Positions 11,861 to 22,889 are shown, numbered from the stretch's first letter. The stretch: DNA of 64,000 nucleotides from Pseudoneurospora amorphoporcata (GCA_033297205.1 MU859201.1:31683-95682), one strand, 5' to 3'. The notes: generated by a model not told the origin, from the sequence alone. A program made the numbers and translations.

Positions 11861-12511
11861 TTAAGCAAGGACGGCAACGAGGCCGACGGCGAGAGCGAGG
11901 AAAGAACCGCTCTGGAGCTTGCCAGCGGCGCCGGTCGGGACAGCGGTGGCGGAAGCAGTGCCAGAAGCGGTACCAGTAGCGGAGCCAGTGACGGTAGCGA
12001 GGGTGGAAGCGCCGCTGACGGAGGAGGCAGCGGAGGAGCTCTCCTCGGAAGTGCTAGCAGTAGCGGAAGCAGAAGCAGCAGGCTCGGAAGCGGTGACGAG
12101 AGTGGCAGGGGCGGAGGTCTTGGCGCCCTTGGTGGTGGTGGGCTCCTTCTTGTCGTCCTCCGAGTTCTTGACCTCGAACTGCTCGGACTGGGCGAGGATG
12201 CCGGTGCTCTGGCTGTCGACGGACTGGAAGTTGAACTGGAAGGCCGAGTCGTTGGGCACGTCGGACTCGGAGATGATGATGGAGCCCTTGGTCAGGTCAA
12301 CCTCGCCGAGGTCCTTGGAGTAAGGGGTGTGGCCGCTGGCCATGTTGACGAGGACCAGGTGAGCGGACTTGGGGTCGGTGTTGACGGTGGTCCAGGACAC
12401 CTCAACGCCGGACTTGACGTCGACAACGTCGTTCTTCTCGGGGTGGGTGATCTTGATGGCCAGGGCAGAGGTGGCGAAAAGAGCCTGGAGGAGGGTGGTG
12501 GTGGAACGCAT
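11861..12511 (-). CDS. Kre9/Knh1-type Ser/Thr-rich GPI-anchored cell-wall protein
   Basis: A 216-residue protein in three parts. Residues 1-18 are a signal peptide ending SALA. Residues about 20-110 form an Ig-like domain of the Kre9/Knh1 N-terminal type: ITHPEKNDVVDVKSG near the start, then VEVSWTT, LVLVNM, and a final FEVKNS strand. A long Ser/Thr/Ala linker, probably O-mannosylated, follows. The last about 18 residues are hydrophobic (FLALAVGLVAVLA) and preceded by small residues, the pattern of a GPI-attachment signal. It has no cysteines, as is common in this small fungal wall-protein group. Likely a plasma-membrane or wall mannoprotein, with no enzymatic role indicated. Start chosen at the only ATG that gives a signal peptide. 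Confidence 0.88.
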   Translation of the reverse strand: MRSTTTLLQALFATSALAIKITHPEKNDVVDVKSGVEVSWTTVNTDPKSAHLVLVNMASGHTPYSKDLGEVDLTKGSIIISESDVPNDSAFQFNFQSVDSQSTGILAQSEQFEVKNSEDDKKEPTTTKGAKTSAPATLVTASEPAASASATASTSEESSSAASSVSGASTLATVTGSATGTASGTASATAVPTGAAGKLQSGSFLALAVGLVAVLA

Positions 12512-15500
12512 ATTGGCGGTTGTGGTTTGTTGGAGGTATTAGATGTGGGTGATTAGGTTCGAGATTTCGGAGATGGCAATGACGATTACGGTCTTTGGTG
12601 TTGAGCGAGTGTAATGGTTGACTGACGTCGAAAGAGCGAATGTGTGGCTTGCGGGACTGAAAACGAAGGATGGTCTGCGAGTTGGAACCGGTGGTAAAAA
12701 GAGCGTACGGTTTTCAAGTGTTGGCAAGAATGATGGAGAAGGAAGCAATGGATTCAGTTGATAGAGATATGGAACTGATGGAGAAGGAGAAACAGGTCGA
12801 ACACCGGAACACGGATGTCATGGACTCGTTCATGGGTGCTCCGCTCGTCTCGAAAAAGAGAGTGGAGAAGTGAAAAAGAGAACTAGTTTGATCCACCTGG
12901 TCTTCTGTGAGCCAATGGTTCGCCTTGAATTCGACCTGTCGGATCATCATTCCAAGGCGAATGCAGGAACCGAACCCGGGATGACGGAAATACCCACCAT
13001 TGGCTGACAGGCACTATGTGGCGTCCATAGTGTACCCGTTATGGCTTGTTGAACACGAGCTTTTCGACATGGAGCTCGCCCTACTCGCCCACAATTGTTC
13101 AAATGGGACAAACTTGGCTCGGTAGTGGACACAAGGCCTGTCCGGTTCGAGTCAGATAGCGTACAATCCAAGAAAGGATGCTTTGAGGCCCCCTTTCGAG
13201 TCCAGTCGCATCCAGATGCAAAACGTCTTGAAAATACGATAGCGGTCAAGTCATAGTAGTCTCAATGATTGACCAATTCGAGCCAAATTGTGAATCTCGC
13301 GTCTGATATCGATGACCGGTCTTGGAAATTGGCCTATCGTTGTCGGTGCCTGTCACTGCCTGAGACTGCCTGTCAGCTGGTGTTCGTTCAGGGGCATCCC
13401 TGAAGGGTAGTGGAGATGAAAAAGCCACCAACGCAAGGCCACTGCACGTCAATGACTGGTCCACAGTGATCGACCCCTGACGATCTGAGCTTGGTAACCT
13501 GAATGGTGCCGGACTTTCCGCCTGGTGCGTGCTTCAAGAAGGCTTGCCCGAGGTTCCATCGAGATAACTACAATGGAGCTGCTCGTATGCGTCTGATGGA
13601 TATTGTACTGTTGAAGGGAGTTGGTGGTTGCCTGGAGAGACAAGACGATGCGGCAAGTATGCACTATCCGACTTTTGTTAGAGCTGCTGCCAAATCTGTT
13701 AAGCCAGCCCTGTGCTTTTGGCCCACTTTTTGATTCTGAAATGGTAACTGCCTGCCACTAACAGTTCTTGGCAGACCATCGACGCGGATTCTGTTAGTAG
13801 GTTGCACACGCTGTAACTTCCATTCTTGTGAAACCTCCTGCCGTGGAAGTCGCAGTCTTTTCTTTTTCTCGCTGATGTCCGACTTCTCGTTTTCCTTCTT
13901 TTTTTCTCGTCGCCGATGGACTCGCCGTCTTCCTTCGACATCGTATCCGCCACTCGCTTCCATTCTCGTCACCTTTGTCCGCGATCGCGAACGGCTTTCT
14001 ATGCCGGCAGTTTATTATGCATGAATGATACGGACTGGCTCATACGGGGGTTCCACCGTCGCGGCTTTTCTTCCGCTTTTTTTCATTTTTTTTCAAGTCC
14101 TCAACGCCATGGCCTGTTGTCGTCTCTCTTTTTGACTGGTCGAGAAGCCGATTTCTTTTTCTGGATCACTGATTCACTCCGATTCGCTGGATTCCCCCGA
14201 TTGACCGGACCAGACCGAGCATCGAGGCTGTGTCGATCTGTAACACTAACGGCCCTTTTCTTGGGCTTTTCTCGTCCGACTCGCGGGGAAACACACCCAC
14301 CCATTGACCGATCGGGACTGCGGGAGTGCTCCTTCACCCACGCCGTGCCGACAAGACGAGACATGCGAACCACAAAACCACGAGGTTCGGAGGTTGTGCT
14401 GTCTTGGCCGCGCTCATTGGCGGTTGGCGATGCTGGGATCTTGCTGGCCGCAGTGTTCTAGAACTTTTCCCTGCAGTGGCTCTTGGCCTGCAACACCACC
14501 GGAACATCACTGGAAAAACACCAAGCATCACTGGCCCAGCGGCCATCACGAGGAAGACAGCAACGTGTGAGCATTCACATCACGACTTCACTTTGGGTTC
14601 AGCTCCAATAGGAAGAATGCACCAAAAGTAGTGGATGGATGTGAAGGTCAGAAGTGTCTTGATCAGTCATATCAAGTCACAGTCACAAGTTGCATGTTCT
14701 CATGCTCACACAATCACGGCTAATCACGGTTTCGGGCACTTTAGTTCGAACATTCACATATTCGAATTTCTACTTTATTTTCTTATCAGTTGTCGTCACT
14801 CCCTGCCTTTCCTTTTCCGATGGCGATACCCGCCTCTTTCCCTTTCAATTCCGCCGTCAACTAGTCCATCCTGCCCTCCTTCCAACTAGACCTAGCCATT
14901 CCCTTGCTACGATTGTCTATCCACCCATTCATTCATACACGATTCCTACCGGTTACCCAATCCTTGCTGAAGGCGCGGTATATCTCAGGGAGCTAATATC
15001 CGTCATGTCGTTGGAGAATCGGCGTGGTCGCCATGGCGGTCTCGGTGGCTGCTTTGCCGTCGTACAAGATGTCAGTGCAGTCGGTGGTGCCGGTGAGAGT
15101 CGTCTTGACGGCCTCGGGCAAGCGCTCCTTGGTGAATAGCTGCCATTAAGGCCCACCGACCAAGATGCTCGTACGCGTCCGGTCACGGGTAGGCTGCGAG
15201 CGCGGTGTTTAGCTCTTGGCCGTTGGCCGTGTTTCCTCCGGCATCGTGGGATTCAGCTGTGCATTCGCAGCGCATACATCCCCGGATGGGGGACGACTTC
15301 AACCAGTCTTCTTCCATCTTTGTGGAGGATGGGGTGTTAGCGCTGGACTTGCTCGTGCCGTAGTTGGTGCTGGATCCAGTTACCGAGAGCTGGTGCTCGC
15401 ATGTACAGAGTGCAGGGCTGTTGAACAAACTCCGCATAAGCCCTGACATGACTGACTGACTTGTGATTACATCTCGTCTGCTTGTCCTTTTCTTCGTCAT

Positions 15501-15529
15501 TCATGTTTTCGTTTGTTTTGGTGTGTTCG
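12512..15529. other. Long intergenic stretch, mostly without support for genes
   Basis: Upstream flank of the GPI-protein gene. A 181-codon plus frame at 13916-14461 is rich in Phe, Arg and Ser and looks like translated pyrimidine-rich leader DNA rather than a protein. Only the short minus-strand piece at 14993-15500 looks partly protein-like and is listed separately. Confidence 0.5.
14993..15500 (-). pseudogene. Possible small-gene remnant (two frames)
   Basis: On the minus strand the segment ending at the TAG at 14993-14995 reads QLFTKERLPEAVKTTLTG and then TTDCTDILYDGKAATETAMA, which is balanced and protein-like. A second frame upstream (15183-15330) reads MRCECTAESHDAGGNTANGQ and stops at a TGA that overlaps a GTGACC donor-like site. 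A 47-nt GT...CAG join between them does not keep the frame, so either the intron is different or the gene is broken. No family recognised. Low confidence that it is a gene at all. Confidence 0.25.
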
Positions 15530-15982
15530 TTATGTAATGTTGACGTCGCTGTTGTCATCGTTGTTGTCTATCGGATCATCGACATCTGGTCTTGCCCGCT
15601 TCTCCGTGCTGTTTGGCGCACCGCTCTCTTGTTTCTCTTCCCTCCTCTCAGGCTGACCCGCTACGCTCTCTTTCTGGCCTTGGTCAAACCGTTTCGCCCA
15701 TTCGTGTAGCTGTCCGTAGGGATTGCTAGCGTTTGCCTGCTCACCTTCCTGTTGGATGTCGAGATATATATCGACGACGTTCTCAACGCTATCACCGCTG
15801 TCAGAGGTAACATCGACCTCGCTCCCGTTGCCGGCACTGAGCTTCCTCCCATCGTCTTTATCATCCTCCCAACTCTGTCTTGTCTGTTCGTCGTTATTTT
15901 TCTTGTTGATCTGCTTGACCCAGCTGATGATGTACTCGTACGGGTCGCTGCCCTGACGGGGGTTACTATCCTTCGACTCCAT
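15530..15982 (-). CDS. Hypothetical acidic 150-residue protein with a repeated DPY-W motif
   Basis: Starts at ATG and stops at TAA after 150 codons. It is rich in Asp, Glu, Gln and Asn, with no signal peptide, membrane segment or known domain. It holds two copies of a short pattern with identical spacing: DPYEYIISWVKQI (Tyr15, Trp21) and NPYGQLHEWAKRF (Tyr89, Trp95), separated by an acidic linker. A duplicated short helix of this sort suggests a binding module, but that is inference. First member of a run of minus-strand lineage-type genes reaching to 33 kb. It could be a chance frame; the repeated motif and the proper ATG argue for a gene. Confidence 0.5.
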   Translation of the reverse strand: MESKDSNPRQGSDPYEYIISWVKQINKKNNDEQTRQSWEDDKDDGRKLSAGNGSEVDVTSDSGDSVENVVDIYLDIQQEGEQANASNPYGQLHEWAKRFDQGQKESVAGQPERREEKQESGAPNSTEKRARPDVDDPIDNNDDNSDVNIT

Positions 15983-17018
15983 TACTGACGATGCCCCAAA
16001 TCGAACGATAGCAGGAAGAGAACATGATACTTATACAGGTAGAGGTAAGTGGTCCGAAATGGGGTCAAGCTGCCAGTGCGTTGACCTTGAGGCGGAAGCT
16101 GGCGATGACGTCCTATCGCACCCAGCGGCAACTGTGAGTCAGTTGCTCAGTTTTGTTCACTTGAATTGGAAGGTCAGTACCTGGAACGAGTCATCTCTCG
16201 AGGTATGTAAGGATTTATCTGTTTGTTATTCGTATCATGGCATTGAATGGCTGACTCCCCTTGACCTAGAACTGCAGATAAACAACCAACAACGAGAGAT
16301 GAGCCATCTCCTTCCTCGAGGACCGAGAACTTCTGCATCAGATTCCCAAGTATCCAGCACGAGACAAATTTCGACCATGCTTTTATCGATTACCTGCGTG
16401 TCCAGCGACTCTTAGACATGCTCTTCTGTCTTGCGGTCCTCCTCTTCTACCCCTCGACTTGACGTTATTATTCCGATATTCAATTTCTAGCTTCAAGACA
16501 TGCCATTCTTGGCTCCCAATTCCTCCGGTCTTCCACCCTGACCGGAATCCCCTAATTCCACCACTGGTAAACCCGCTCTTTGCTCAGTCTAGAGTTTCAG
16601 CGCTTGGTGCCCATCTTCTCCGTTCTGTCCCTCTCCTTTACTTCCATGATTTCATCCAGCCCTTGTCCGCTGGCCTCCAGAGATATTCCGAAGCCGCTAT
16701 GTATTCGGTAGCCGTGGAATCAGTCCTGCACGCTGAATGGTCCCTAATCCCCAGGGCTTTTCTAAGTTGAGCTTTTGCCGAAGCTGTCGCCGAATCTCGT
16801 GGCATCGACGATGAAGCGGAGGCGGCTCGGTTCTTACAATCTACTGCCACGACGGGGTAGACGGTAAGGTGGACGAGGGATCAGGGACCAAGGTGGGTGA
16901 CGACACAGGCGAAGATGGAAGTGGAGACAGATCCACGGCCGGGCTTGGAAGAAGCAAGAAGGATGGACTATCCGAGGGCTGGCTGCTTGGGGTTGCGTCA
17001 GCAGTTTCGTGGCCTTGG
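15983..17018. other. Intergenic, no supported gene
   Basis: No domain or balanced frame. A minus-strand frame at 16841-17242 continues Pro/Ser-rich coding-like sequence beyond the end of the next gene and might be an extra 3' exon of it; this cannot be decided by eye. Confidence 0.4.
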
Positions 17019-17928
17019 TTATGCTCGCGGGGTCGTAAGGGGAGCCAGAAGAGAGGGCGCTCTGTGGCGACGCCTCGGTTCGACGTTCTCCTTGTCGCTA
17101 CCGTCCAGTCGTCGTACTTCGCTGCCGCCGCTGTCCTCCTCGCTATCTTCCTCCTGGGTGTCCTCCTCCTCGCTATCCTCGCTATCCTCGCTATTCTCCC
17201 AGTCGGCGACGTCCTCCTCGTCACCATCGTCATCGAGATCACCGCCGCTGCTCATCTCGTTCTCGCTATCCCAGGCCCTTATGGTTTCGGCCTCGCTGTC
17301 GTCGCCTTGTGTGTCATCGTCAGCGGTTTTCTCGCCCAAGATGTCGTCCACGGCGCCATGACTAGGATTCTCCTTTTCCCTCTCCTCCGCGTCTTCGAAA
17401 ATGACAAAATCCTCCTCTTGTCTGGGGGATTCGGGTCGGCCGGCCAGGGTATCCGCTAAGCCCCTATCGGTATCATCCAAGAGACGGGACGATGCTGACG
17501 TCTTGCGCTTAGGCTCCACGGCGCGGGCGAGTGTCTGAACTGGTTCTGTCGACTTAGAATGCTTGTCGTCGCTTGCGTCGTCGTCACCGATTCTGGACGT
17601 TCTTCTTTCCGAGATAAGTCCATCTGCCGACGACGCTGTCGGCAAGACCACCATCGGCCTCGTCAAGAAGACGTGCGCTCGCGGATGACTTCTTGGGCTG
17701 CGGGTCGTCGACGTCGATACGGTGACGGATTGTCTTGGAGCTGTCGGTGTGATTGTTATTGCTGTTCTTTGGTTTCTTTGCCGGTTGGGCGTCTTTCTGC
17801 TGATCTTCCAACCCTCTCTTGGACTTCTTGCCGGTTTTGGTTCGCTCGATGGACTTAAAGTAGTCTGATATACGCGCGTTGCGGCCATTCTCCCGCCCAG
17901 GGGTCTCGGGCAGGTTTTGGTCGGACAT
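17019..17928 (-). CDS. Hypothetical acidic nuclear-type protein, frame break near 17600
   Basis: The N-terminal frame starts with ATG at 17928 and stops at 17584. A second frame, open to 17019, carries the rest, so the gene needs a short intron or has a frameshift. The N terminus contains ISDYFKS after basic residues, a degenerate PCNA-interacting-type box (Asn in place of Gln). Both frames carry the same motif: SASARLLDEADGGLADSVVG (residues 82-101) and later SASSRLLDDTDRGLADTLAG. A 49-nt GT...AG segment would restore the frame but would remove most of the first motif copy, so a frameshift seems as likely as an intron. The C-terminal part is strongly acidic (Asp/Glu/Ser runs) and ends in a basic tail. 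Function unknown; composition suggests a nuclear or chromatin-associated disordered protein. Confidence 0.55.
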
Positions 17929-18470
17929 CTTGATGTGGCTTGATGTCGAAGTTGGGAGTTCGTGATGTTGATGGAGGTGTGGTTGATCAGAAGGGTCTGG
18001 TTTGTCGAAAAATGATGTTCTAGAAGATGAATGGAGAAGGGGAGAAGGGTCTGGTGGGAGATCTGGTGGGTGATTAGAAGGACGCTGTTGAAAAGAGGAG
18101 GCGGCGTATTGAAGTCGAGGCTGAAAGAACCTTAGTTTGGCCCTTCCATGGTCCCAAAATGGCCCTGTGAATGGTATCAGGTTGAGGCTTCAGGTACGGC
18201 AGGCCACGATAAGCCAGTCGGCAGGCAGCCATAACCTTGTCCACAAGAAAGAGGACAGACCCTCAAGGTTCAGCAACAAATTTGGGTCAGCCTGATGGTC
18301 ACTTCGCGAGGTTCTAGGTGAGTGTCCAGCGTCATTGTCTTTCTGTCGGATCTCCGGCTTTACTTTCTAGGATATTACTGATATATATAGGTACCTTAGG
18401 TACAGGTGACTTATGCAAATGATGGGCAAACTGGATGTTTCAAGGGCAAAGGAATACTCGAGCCAGACCT
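17929..18470. other. Intergenic, promoter side of the 17-kb gene
   Basis: No gene seen. It contains a TAGGTACC / TTAGGTAC palindromic pair at about 18389-18404, a motif that recurs in other intergenic parts of the window. Confidence 0.5.
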
Positions 18471-19289
18471 TCAAGCCCCTTTCCCGCGCTCCCGCCAGTC
18501 TTCGTTCGTCGATGACTTTCTGATGGGCCGGCTTCTCTCCTCCTGCTTAGTTACATTCGGTTCATTCCTCCTGATGTCTGTGTACATCTGTTGGGTGTCG
18601 ACAGCGGCCCCAACGCCTTGGTGATGCGAGTTGATGGTCGTCCAACTCTTCTTCCGCCTCAGACGACGCCTCCGGAGTGGCGTCTCCGCTCTCAAAGCTT
18701 GGAGATCAACCATGGGAGCTGTTAGGATGACTGTGGACAAGCAAGGGGCAGGGCGCTTGGGGAAGTACTTGAGGTATTCGCGCAAGCGGTCTGCCTTGGT
18801 GCCCTTGACAGGGACCGCCCGCCTGCGCTTAGTGATTTTGTTGCTGTTCGTGAAATGGGACTTTGCAAGACCGGTGGAGGGTGGAGGGGCAGCCGACGGA
18901 TCGGACGAGAGAGAGGTATTGGGAGCTGTTGAAAGGCCTGAAGTGGGCACTGTGCGAGAGGTGGTGGGAGTCGTGCCATTACGAGGAGGAAGATGTGAGA
19001 TGTCCGCCGGGGCGTTTTCGTTCTCGGTCATCCTTAACCGCTGCCTCAACGGACTACTGCCGTTAGACTCTTCTGCGTTTCTTGTGGGCTGATCCGAGTG
19101 AGTTCCACGGCTGCCTGCAACAGCGACATTGTTGTCGGGCCTAGGGAATGGTCCTCTGATTCTCACCATTATGGGCGAATATCGTGGCGTTGATGGAGTT
19201 GCAGTCCCAATTCCGTTGGAAGAATGATGACTGCGCTGTTCCCGTTCTGGTTTTGGAGAAAAGGCTTTATGGTCATGTTCCACTGACAT
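18471..19289 (-). CDS. Hypothetical basic, disordered 272-residue protein
   Basis: Starts at ATG, 272 codons. The N-terminal 150 residues are rich in Ser, Thr, Pro and Asn. A compact basic segment follows (KITKRRRAVPVKGTKADRLR then EYLKYFPKRPAP), and near residue 200 comes an Arg/Lys cluster RRRRLRRKKSW typical of a nuclear localisation signal. No catalytic or membrane features, and no family recognised. It is flanked by other minus-strand genes of similar style. Could be a lineage-restricted nuclear protein; a small intron could be hidden, as nothing constrains the frame. Confidence 0.5.
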   Translation of the reverse strand: MSVEHDHKAFSPKPEREQRSHHSSNGIGTATPSTPRYSPIMVRIRGPFPRPDNNVAVAGSRGTHSDQPTRNAEESNGSSPLRQRLRMTENENAPADISHLPPRNGTTPTTSRTVPTSGLSTAPNTSLSSDPSAAPPPSTGLAKSHFTNSNKITKRRRAVPVKGTKADRLREYLKYFPKRPAPCLSTVILTAPMVDLQALRAETPLRRRRLRRKKSWTTINSHHQGVGAAVDTQQMYTDIRRNEPNVTKQEERSRPIRKSSTNEDWRERGKGA

Positions 19290-20197
19290 GTAAGTTAGCA
19301 GGTAGGTTCCCGAACCAGTTCGAAGGGGCTAGGAGTGAAGCCACATCGACCTAGGATACCCCCCAACCTGAGTCTGTTTCCAAGGTCATACATGTGATAC
19401 ACAGGAGCTACGAGATGGATCATGAAAGATGGGACTGTTGATACCTAATGTAGAGTGAGGGAATCCAGTCAACTGAAGCTGAGGAAGATCGCCAGCTACC
19501 TACCTATATAGCTCGAGATCACACAGAACGAAGGCCAGCAAAGGAGGAGGTTATGGGACGTGGAAGAACCGCTGTCAAAAGGATTCGCCAAAGGACTGTT
19601 GTATGTGCAACAAACGCCTAGAGTCTTGCCACAAGAGGTATGTACTGGTACGCTGGGGTTGGTTGAATGACTCTTTGAATGGTGACGCTGACGGCCTAGC
19701 AGTTATATCTGAAAGCTTTTTGTACCTCTACGGAAGAAATAACTCCAAACATGGACAACAACGATGTTTGAACCGGCCTACAAACGCTTACATCACAGAT
19801 GGTATCGAAGTTGATGCTGGTTCTCATGCTCATGTCTCCTGCCTAGAAGTACGAACGTGGCCTAAGGCCACCTGCCCAAAACAAATCCTCTCGTGCCTCC
19901 TAGTATTCCTTCGACCTTGCCATTTCCCTCTGGAAATCCCACCGCACATACTTGCGTGCTCTTTAGCCATCTAATCCGCGCCGCTGCTTCCCGACCCCAA
20001 AATCGCCGTCAAGAGTCCTAGCTCCCTTCCTTCCCCATTTGCATGACCCCATCCCACTTCCCTTTGGAAAATACCACCGCACGTAATCGCGTGCTTTTTG
20101 TCAACTAGTTCCGTACCGCCCCTGCTCCCCAATATCCGCATCAACAGTCCTGTCTCTCTTAACTCCCCTGTCATCGACCAACTTGCCTCAATCCTCC
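19290..20197. other. Intergenic, no supported gene
   Basis: Short overlapping frames only. Contains ACCTACCTATATAG-type motifs near 19498-19512. Confidence 0.5.
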
Positions 20198-21145
20198 TCA
20201 GATGACATCTACGTAGGCTTCGGCTTCATCGGCATCGTTCTCGTGATCTTCCTCGCCATCATCAAGCTCTCCTGGCTTTGGCCGGTGCCTCATACCCCCG
20301 GTATCGTTCTGCTTTGGTTCCTCCGGGACGACCCTCTGTCGGAGATTGTACCGTCCGGTGTTGTTAAACTTGAGCGACGGCTCAGGCTCGGGCTCTGGCT
20401 TGTTTTCTGTCTTGGGCTCCGTCTTGGGCTCTGGCTTCGGTTCTGGCCGCGGCTTTGATGCAACACTCCTGCCGTTGAAAGTTGGCCAGAAGCTAATGGA
20501 ACCGTCATCCCCACGCCCACGCGATTTGCATGCCGTTTGGCGTGTCCTGGCTTTCTTGAACAGCTAAGGGCCGTCGTCCACTTTGACCCCATTGAGTACC
20601 AACATCCTCTCAACGGACTTAATCATGGGCCGGTAATAGGTACTGAAAGAGGACCTTGCGCCAGAAGACATAGCATAAGACGCGGTTTTTGTCGTTGAAG
20701 CTCGGCTTTCTTCAAGATGATGATTGTAGTGCCGCTCCAATGCAGCTTCCAGGCGTCGCAGCACCACTTGTAGGCATTCTTGTGGAGAGGTACGTTTGGT
20801 TTTCGGGGCACCCGGTTCGCTGTGCTTGGTCGACTGGCTTGGGGTCGCGATCTTGTTGTCGATGGAGGTTTCTTTAGGCATTTTGGCGCGGCAGTTTTTG
20901 AGAAGACCATAGAGCTTCTGGTGAGCTTCGTACCAGTCATCTTTCTTTTTTGTCGCGCGGATGTCGTTGAGAAAAGCGGCCATGTGGTCGCGAATAACAT
21001 CCATGTCGACTTCTTCGCTCTTCCTGGGCCTTTTTCTTTCTAGGGTGCCAGTGTCCCCTTCTTCGCGCATCCTCTTGGTTTGTTTACCAGAAGTTGCGCG
21101 GGTGTGGCGGGCTGCCAGGCTCTCACTGTCCTTAGATGCTGGCAT
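20198..21145 (-). pseudogene. Hypothetical protein interrupted by one in-frame TAG
   Basis: From ATG at 21145 the frame runs 193 codons, with a basic N terminus, a helical middle (DVIRDHMAAFLNDIRATKKK, then WYEAHQKLYGLLKNC) and a second helical block ending MIKSVERMLVLNG. It stops at TAG 20564-20566, then stays open in the same frame for about 120 more codons to TGA at 20198-20200. That part is protein-like: SRGRGDDGSISFWPTFNGRS, a Lys-Pro-Glu repeat (PEPKPEPKTEPKTE), then NNTGRYNLRQRVVPEE and an acidic tail. Either the TAG is a nonsense mutation (CAG or TGG ancestor) or a very short phase-0 intron of 51 nt (GTTGAG...CCTTAG, acceptor AG being the last two bases of the TAG) removes it. Function unknown. 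Confidence 0.55.
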
Positions 21146-21957
21146 GCTGTCTGATGATGCTGTTGGAAAGGAGGATCGTGCGGGGTGCTGGTTGCAATAT
21201 GTTTGGAGTTAACATGTACAACTTGTGTGCATCAGCGGAGGAAAGACTTGAGGGACAGTACCTACAAGGACGAATTACTTATAAAGCAGCAAAACGGAGC
21301 GACGTGAATGGAGGCGATTTTGAGAACCTGAGTACCGTCCTTCATGGTCGCAAGGGAGCTCCAAGGTTCAAACTTCCAGGCCACCAAGGTTTGGACTGGA
21401 TCCCTCTTGTTGCCGGCAATATTAAATTCACCGCGATCGATGTAAGTGATCCAGAACCTTGCCAAAGGGAAGACCCGACTCTGGAGATAGAAAGGCATGC
21501 AAGTATGTGCCCTCCTGAAGTTGTTACTGATGACATCGTGGGATATCTTGTATGCCAATGGCTACCATGACAGAAGTATGATGTTTCCTTGGTTAAGGTC
21601 GTAGAACTGCGATTCATAACAGACCGGATGATCATATATACAAGTACGGTATGGGCTCAACTGATGATACCTGATCGTAGAGGTAGGTATTTTTAACCCG
21701 AGCCAATTTCCAACAGTTGCCAAAAGCAACGAGGTACAATGGTGCCTTCCCACATATATACCGTACACAATGATCGCGTTGCTTGTAAGCCCTGGGATAT
21801 GACTCGACATTTGTATTGTACTCAAGTCACTCACATCAACATTCCTAGTGAATCCCCCAAGGCTCGCCCTCTCAAAGACCCGCAATCCTCCTTCCTAGGT
21901 ACCTTAATGAAGAGGGACAAAAGCCAGGCCTGGCCAGGCCCCGAATTCTACCGGTTT
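21146..21957. other. Intergenic, no supported gene
   Basis: No balanced frame on either strand. Contains CCTAGGTACCTTAA at about 21894-21907, a further copy of the recurring palindromic motif. Confidence 0.5.
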
Positions 21958-22889
21958 CTAATCAGCATCTACCTCCAGCCACTCCCCCATATCAACAACA
22001 ACACCATCATCACCGCCATTAACCCCCTCCATCACTTGATTGAACCAAATCGCCCAGGCCTCAGCATTAAGCACTACTCCATGTCCGTGATTGAGCCAGT
22101 CCTCATCAGCCGGCCACTCTGAGATGGAGGTAGAAGATGAGAAAGGCGAGCTTGGCGGGGGCGGCGAGGGCGAGAAATTACTCCAACGGGAGGGAGAGGG
22201 GGGTGTGGGCGAAGCGGTTACTGATGAGGCGGGCGAGGAGGAGGAGAGTAGTCCGCGGGGTAGCTCGGCTAGTAGGAGCGCGCGAGACGGGGACGCCGAG
22301 GACGAGGGCGAGGGAAAGGAAGCGGAGGAACAGGAAGCGGGAGGAGAAGAAGAGAACGGCAAGGGGACATTGGCGGGGCCGTGTATGTTTCCCGCGATTA
22401 GGACTCCGCGTTGTTGGACTGGGCTTGTCGAATTTGAAGGCGCGCGACGCTCGGCAGTGGTTCCATGTCGTCGGGGACGCGGTGAGGGGGTCCTGAGTTG
22501 TTCCCGTTCCCGCTCGATGGGTTCGATAATGCTGTCGTTCATGCCGTCATGGGATGGTTCATTGCCCTTGTGCTCATTCTGGAGATCCTCGGATATTCCT
22601 TTGTCGTCGCTACCAGGTGTACTTTTCCGCCTTTTGGGCTGGCTGCTGTCCGCTTGATCGGGATCCTCCAAGCTCCTTTTGGGCTGTTCATGTTGGCATC
22701 CAGTTGTTAGCCGCTGAATGGACTGGAGAAGAAGTAATCAGTATATGTGACACTCACGCTACTGCCCGCATCGGAGGAAGGGGTCTTCAACGGCTGCTGT
22801 TGCATTACTGGTTGGTCAGCCTCGTTTAGATGCGAGTGGTGTTGGTAGTTCGTTTTCTTCATTAAGTGATTTCGTTGAAGGCCGTTCAT
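21958..22889 (-). CDS. Hypothetical Ser/Pro-rich protein, two exons; intact paralogue of the 24-kb relic
   Basis: Exon 1 22758-22889 (44 codons, ATG at 22889), intron 22684-22757 (74 nt), exon 2 21958-22683 (241 codons): 285 residues. The intron has a strong GTGAGT donor, a GCTAAC branch site and an ACAG acceptor, phase 0. Upstream non-ATG starts in exon 2 are not needed. The protein has a basic/Gln N terminus, a GMNDSIIEPIERE helix, a long Ser/Pro/Ala-rich middle and a C terminus with several Trp (WPADEDW ... AWAIWFNQ). The order GNEP...MNDSI, then AELPRG, SSVTAS, WSNFSPSP is matched step by step by the broken copy at 23.4-24.9 kb, including the intron position. No known domain. Probably lineage-specific. 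Confidence 0.6.
22684..22757 (-). other. Intron of the 22-kb gene
   Basis: GTGAGT donor at 22757 going down, GCTAAC branch site about 22 nt before the CAG acceptor at 22684. Length 74 nt, phase 0. A donor (GTTAGT, 24837-24832) sits at the matching place in the 24-kb paralogue. Confidence 0.75.

Noticed and set aside
11919..12323. 134-codon plus-strand ORF, Val/Ala/Glu-rich
   Set aside because: Antisense of the Ser/Thr-rich linker of the GPI protein.
13916..14461. 181-codon plus-strand ORF
   Set aside because: Composition follows pyrimidine-rich DNA (Phe, Ser, Arg); no domain and no splice or start context.
22091..22657. 188-codon plus-strand ORF, Gly/Glu-rich
   Set aside because: Exact antisense shadow of the Ser/Pro-rich exon 2 of the 22-kb gene.
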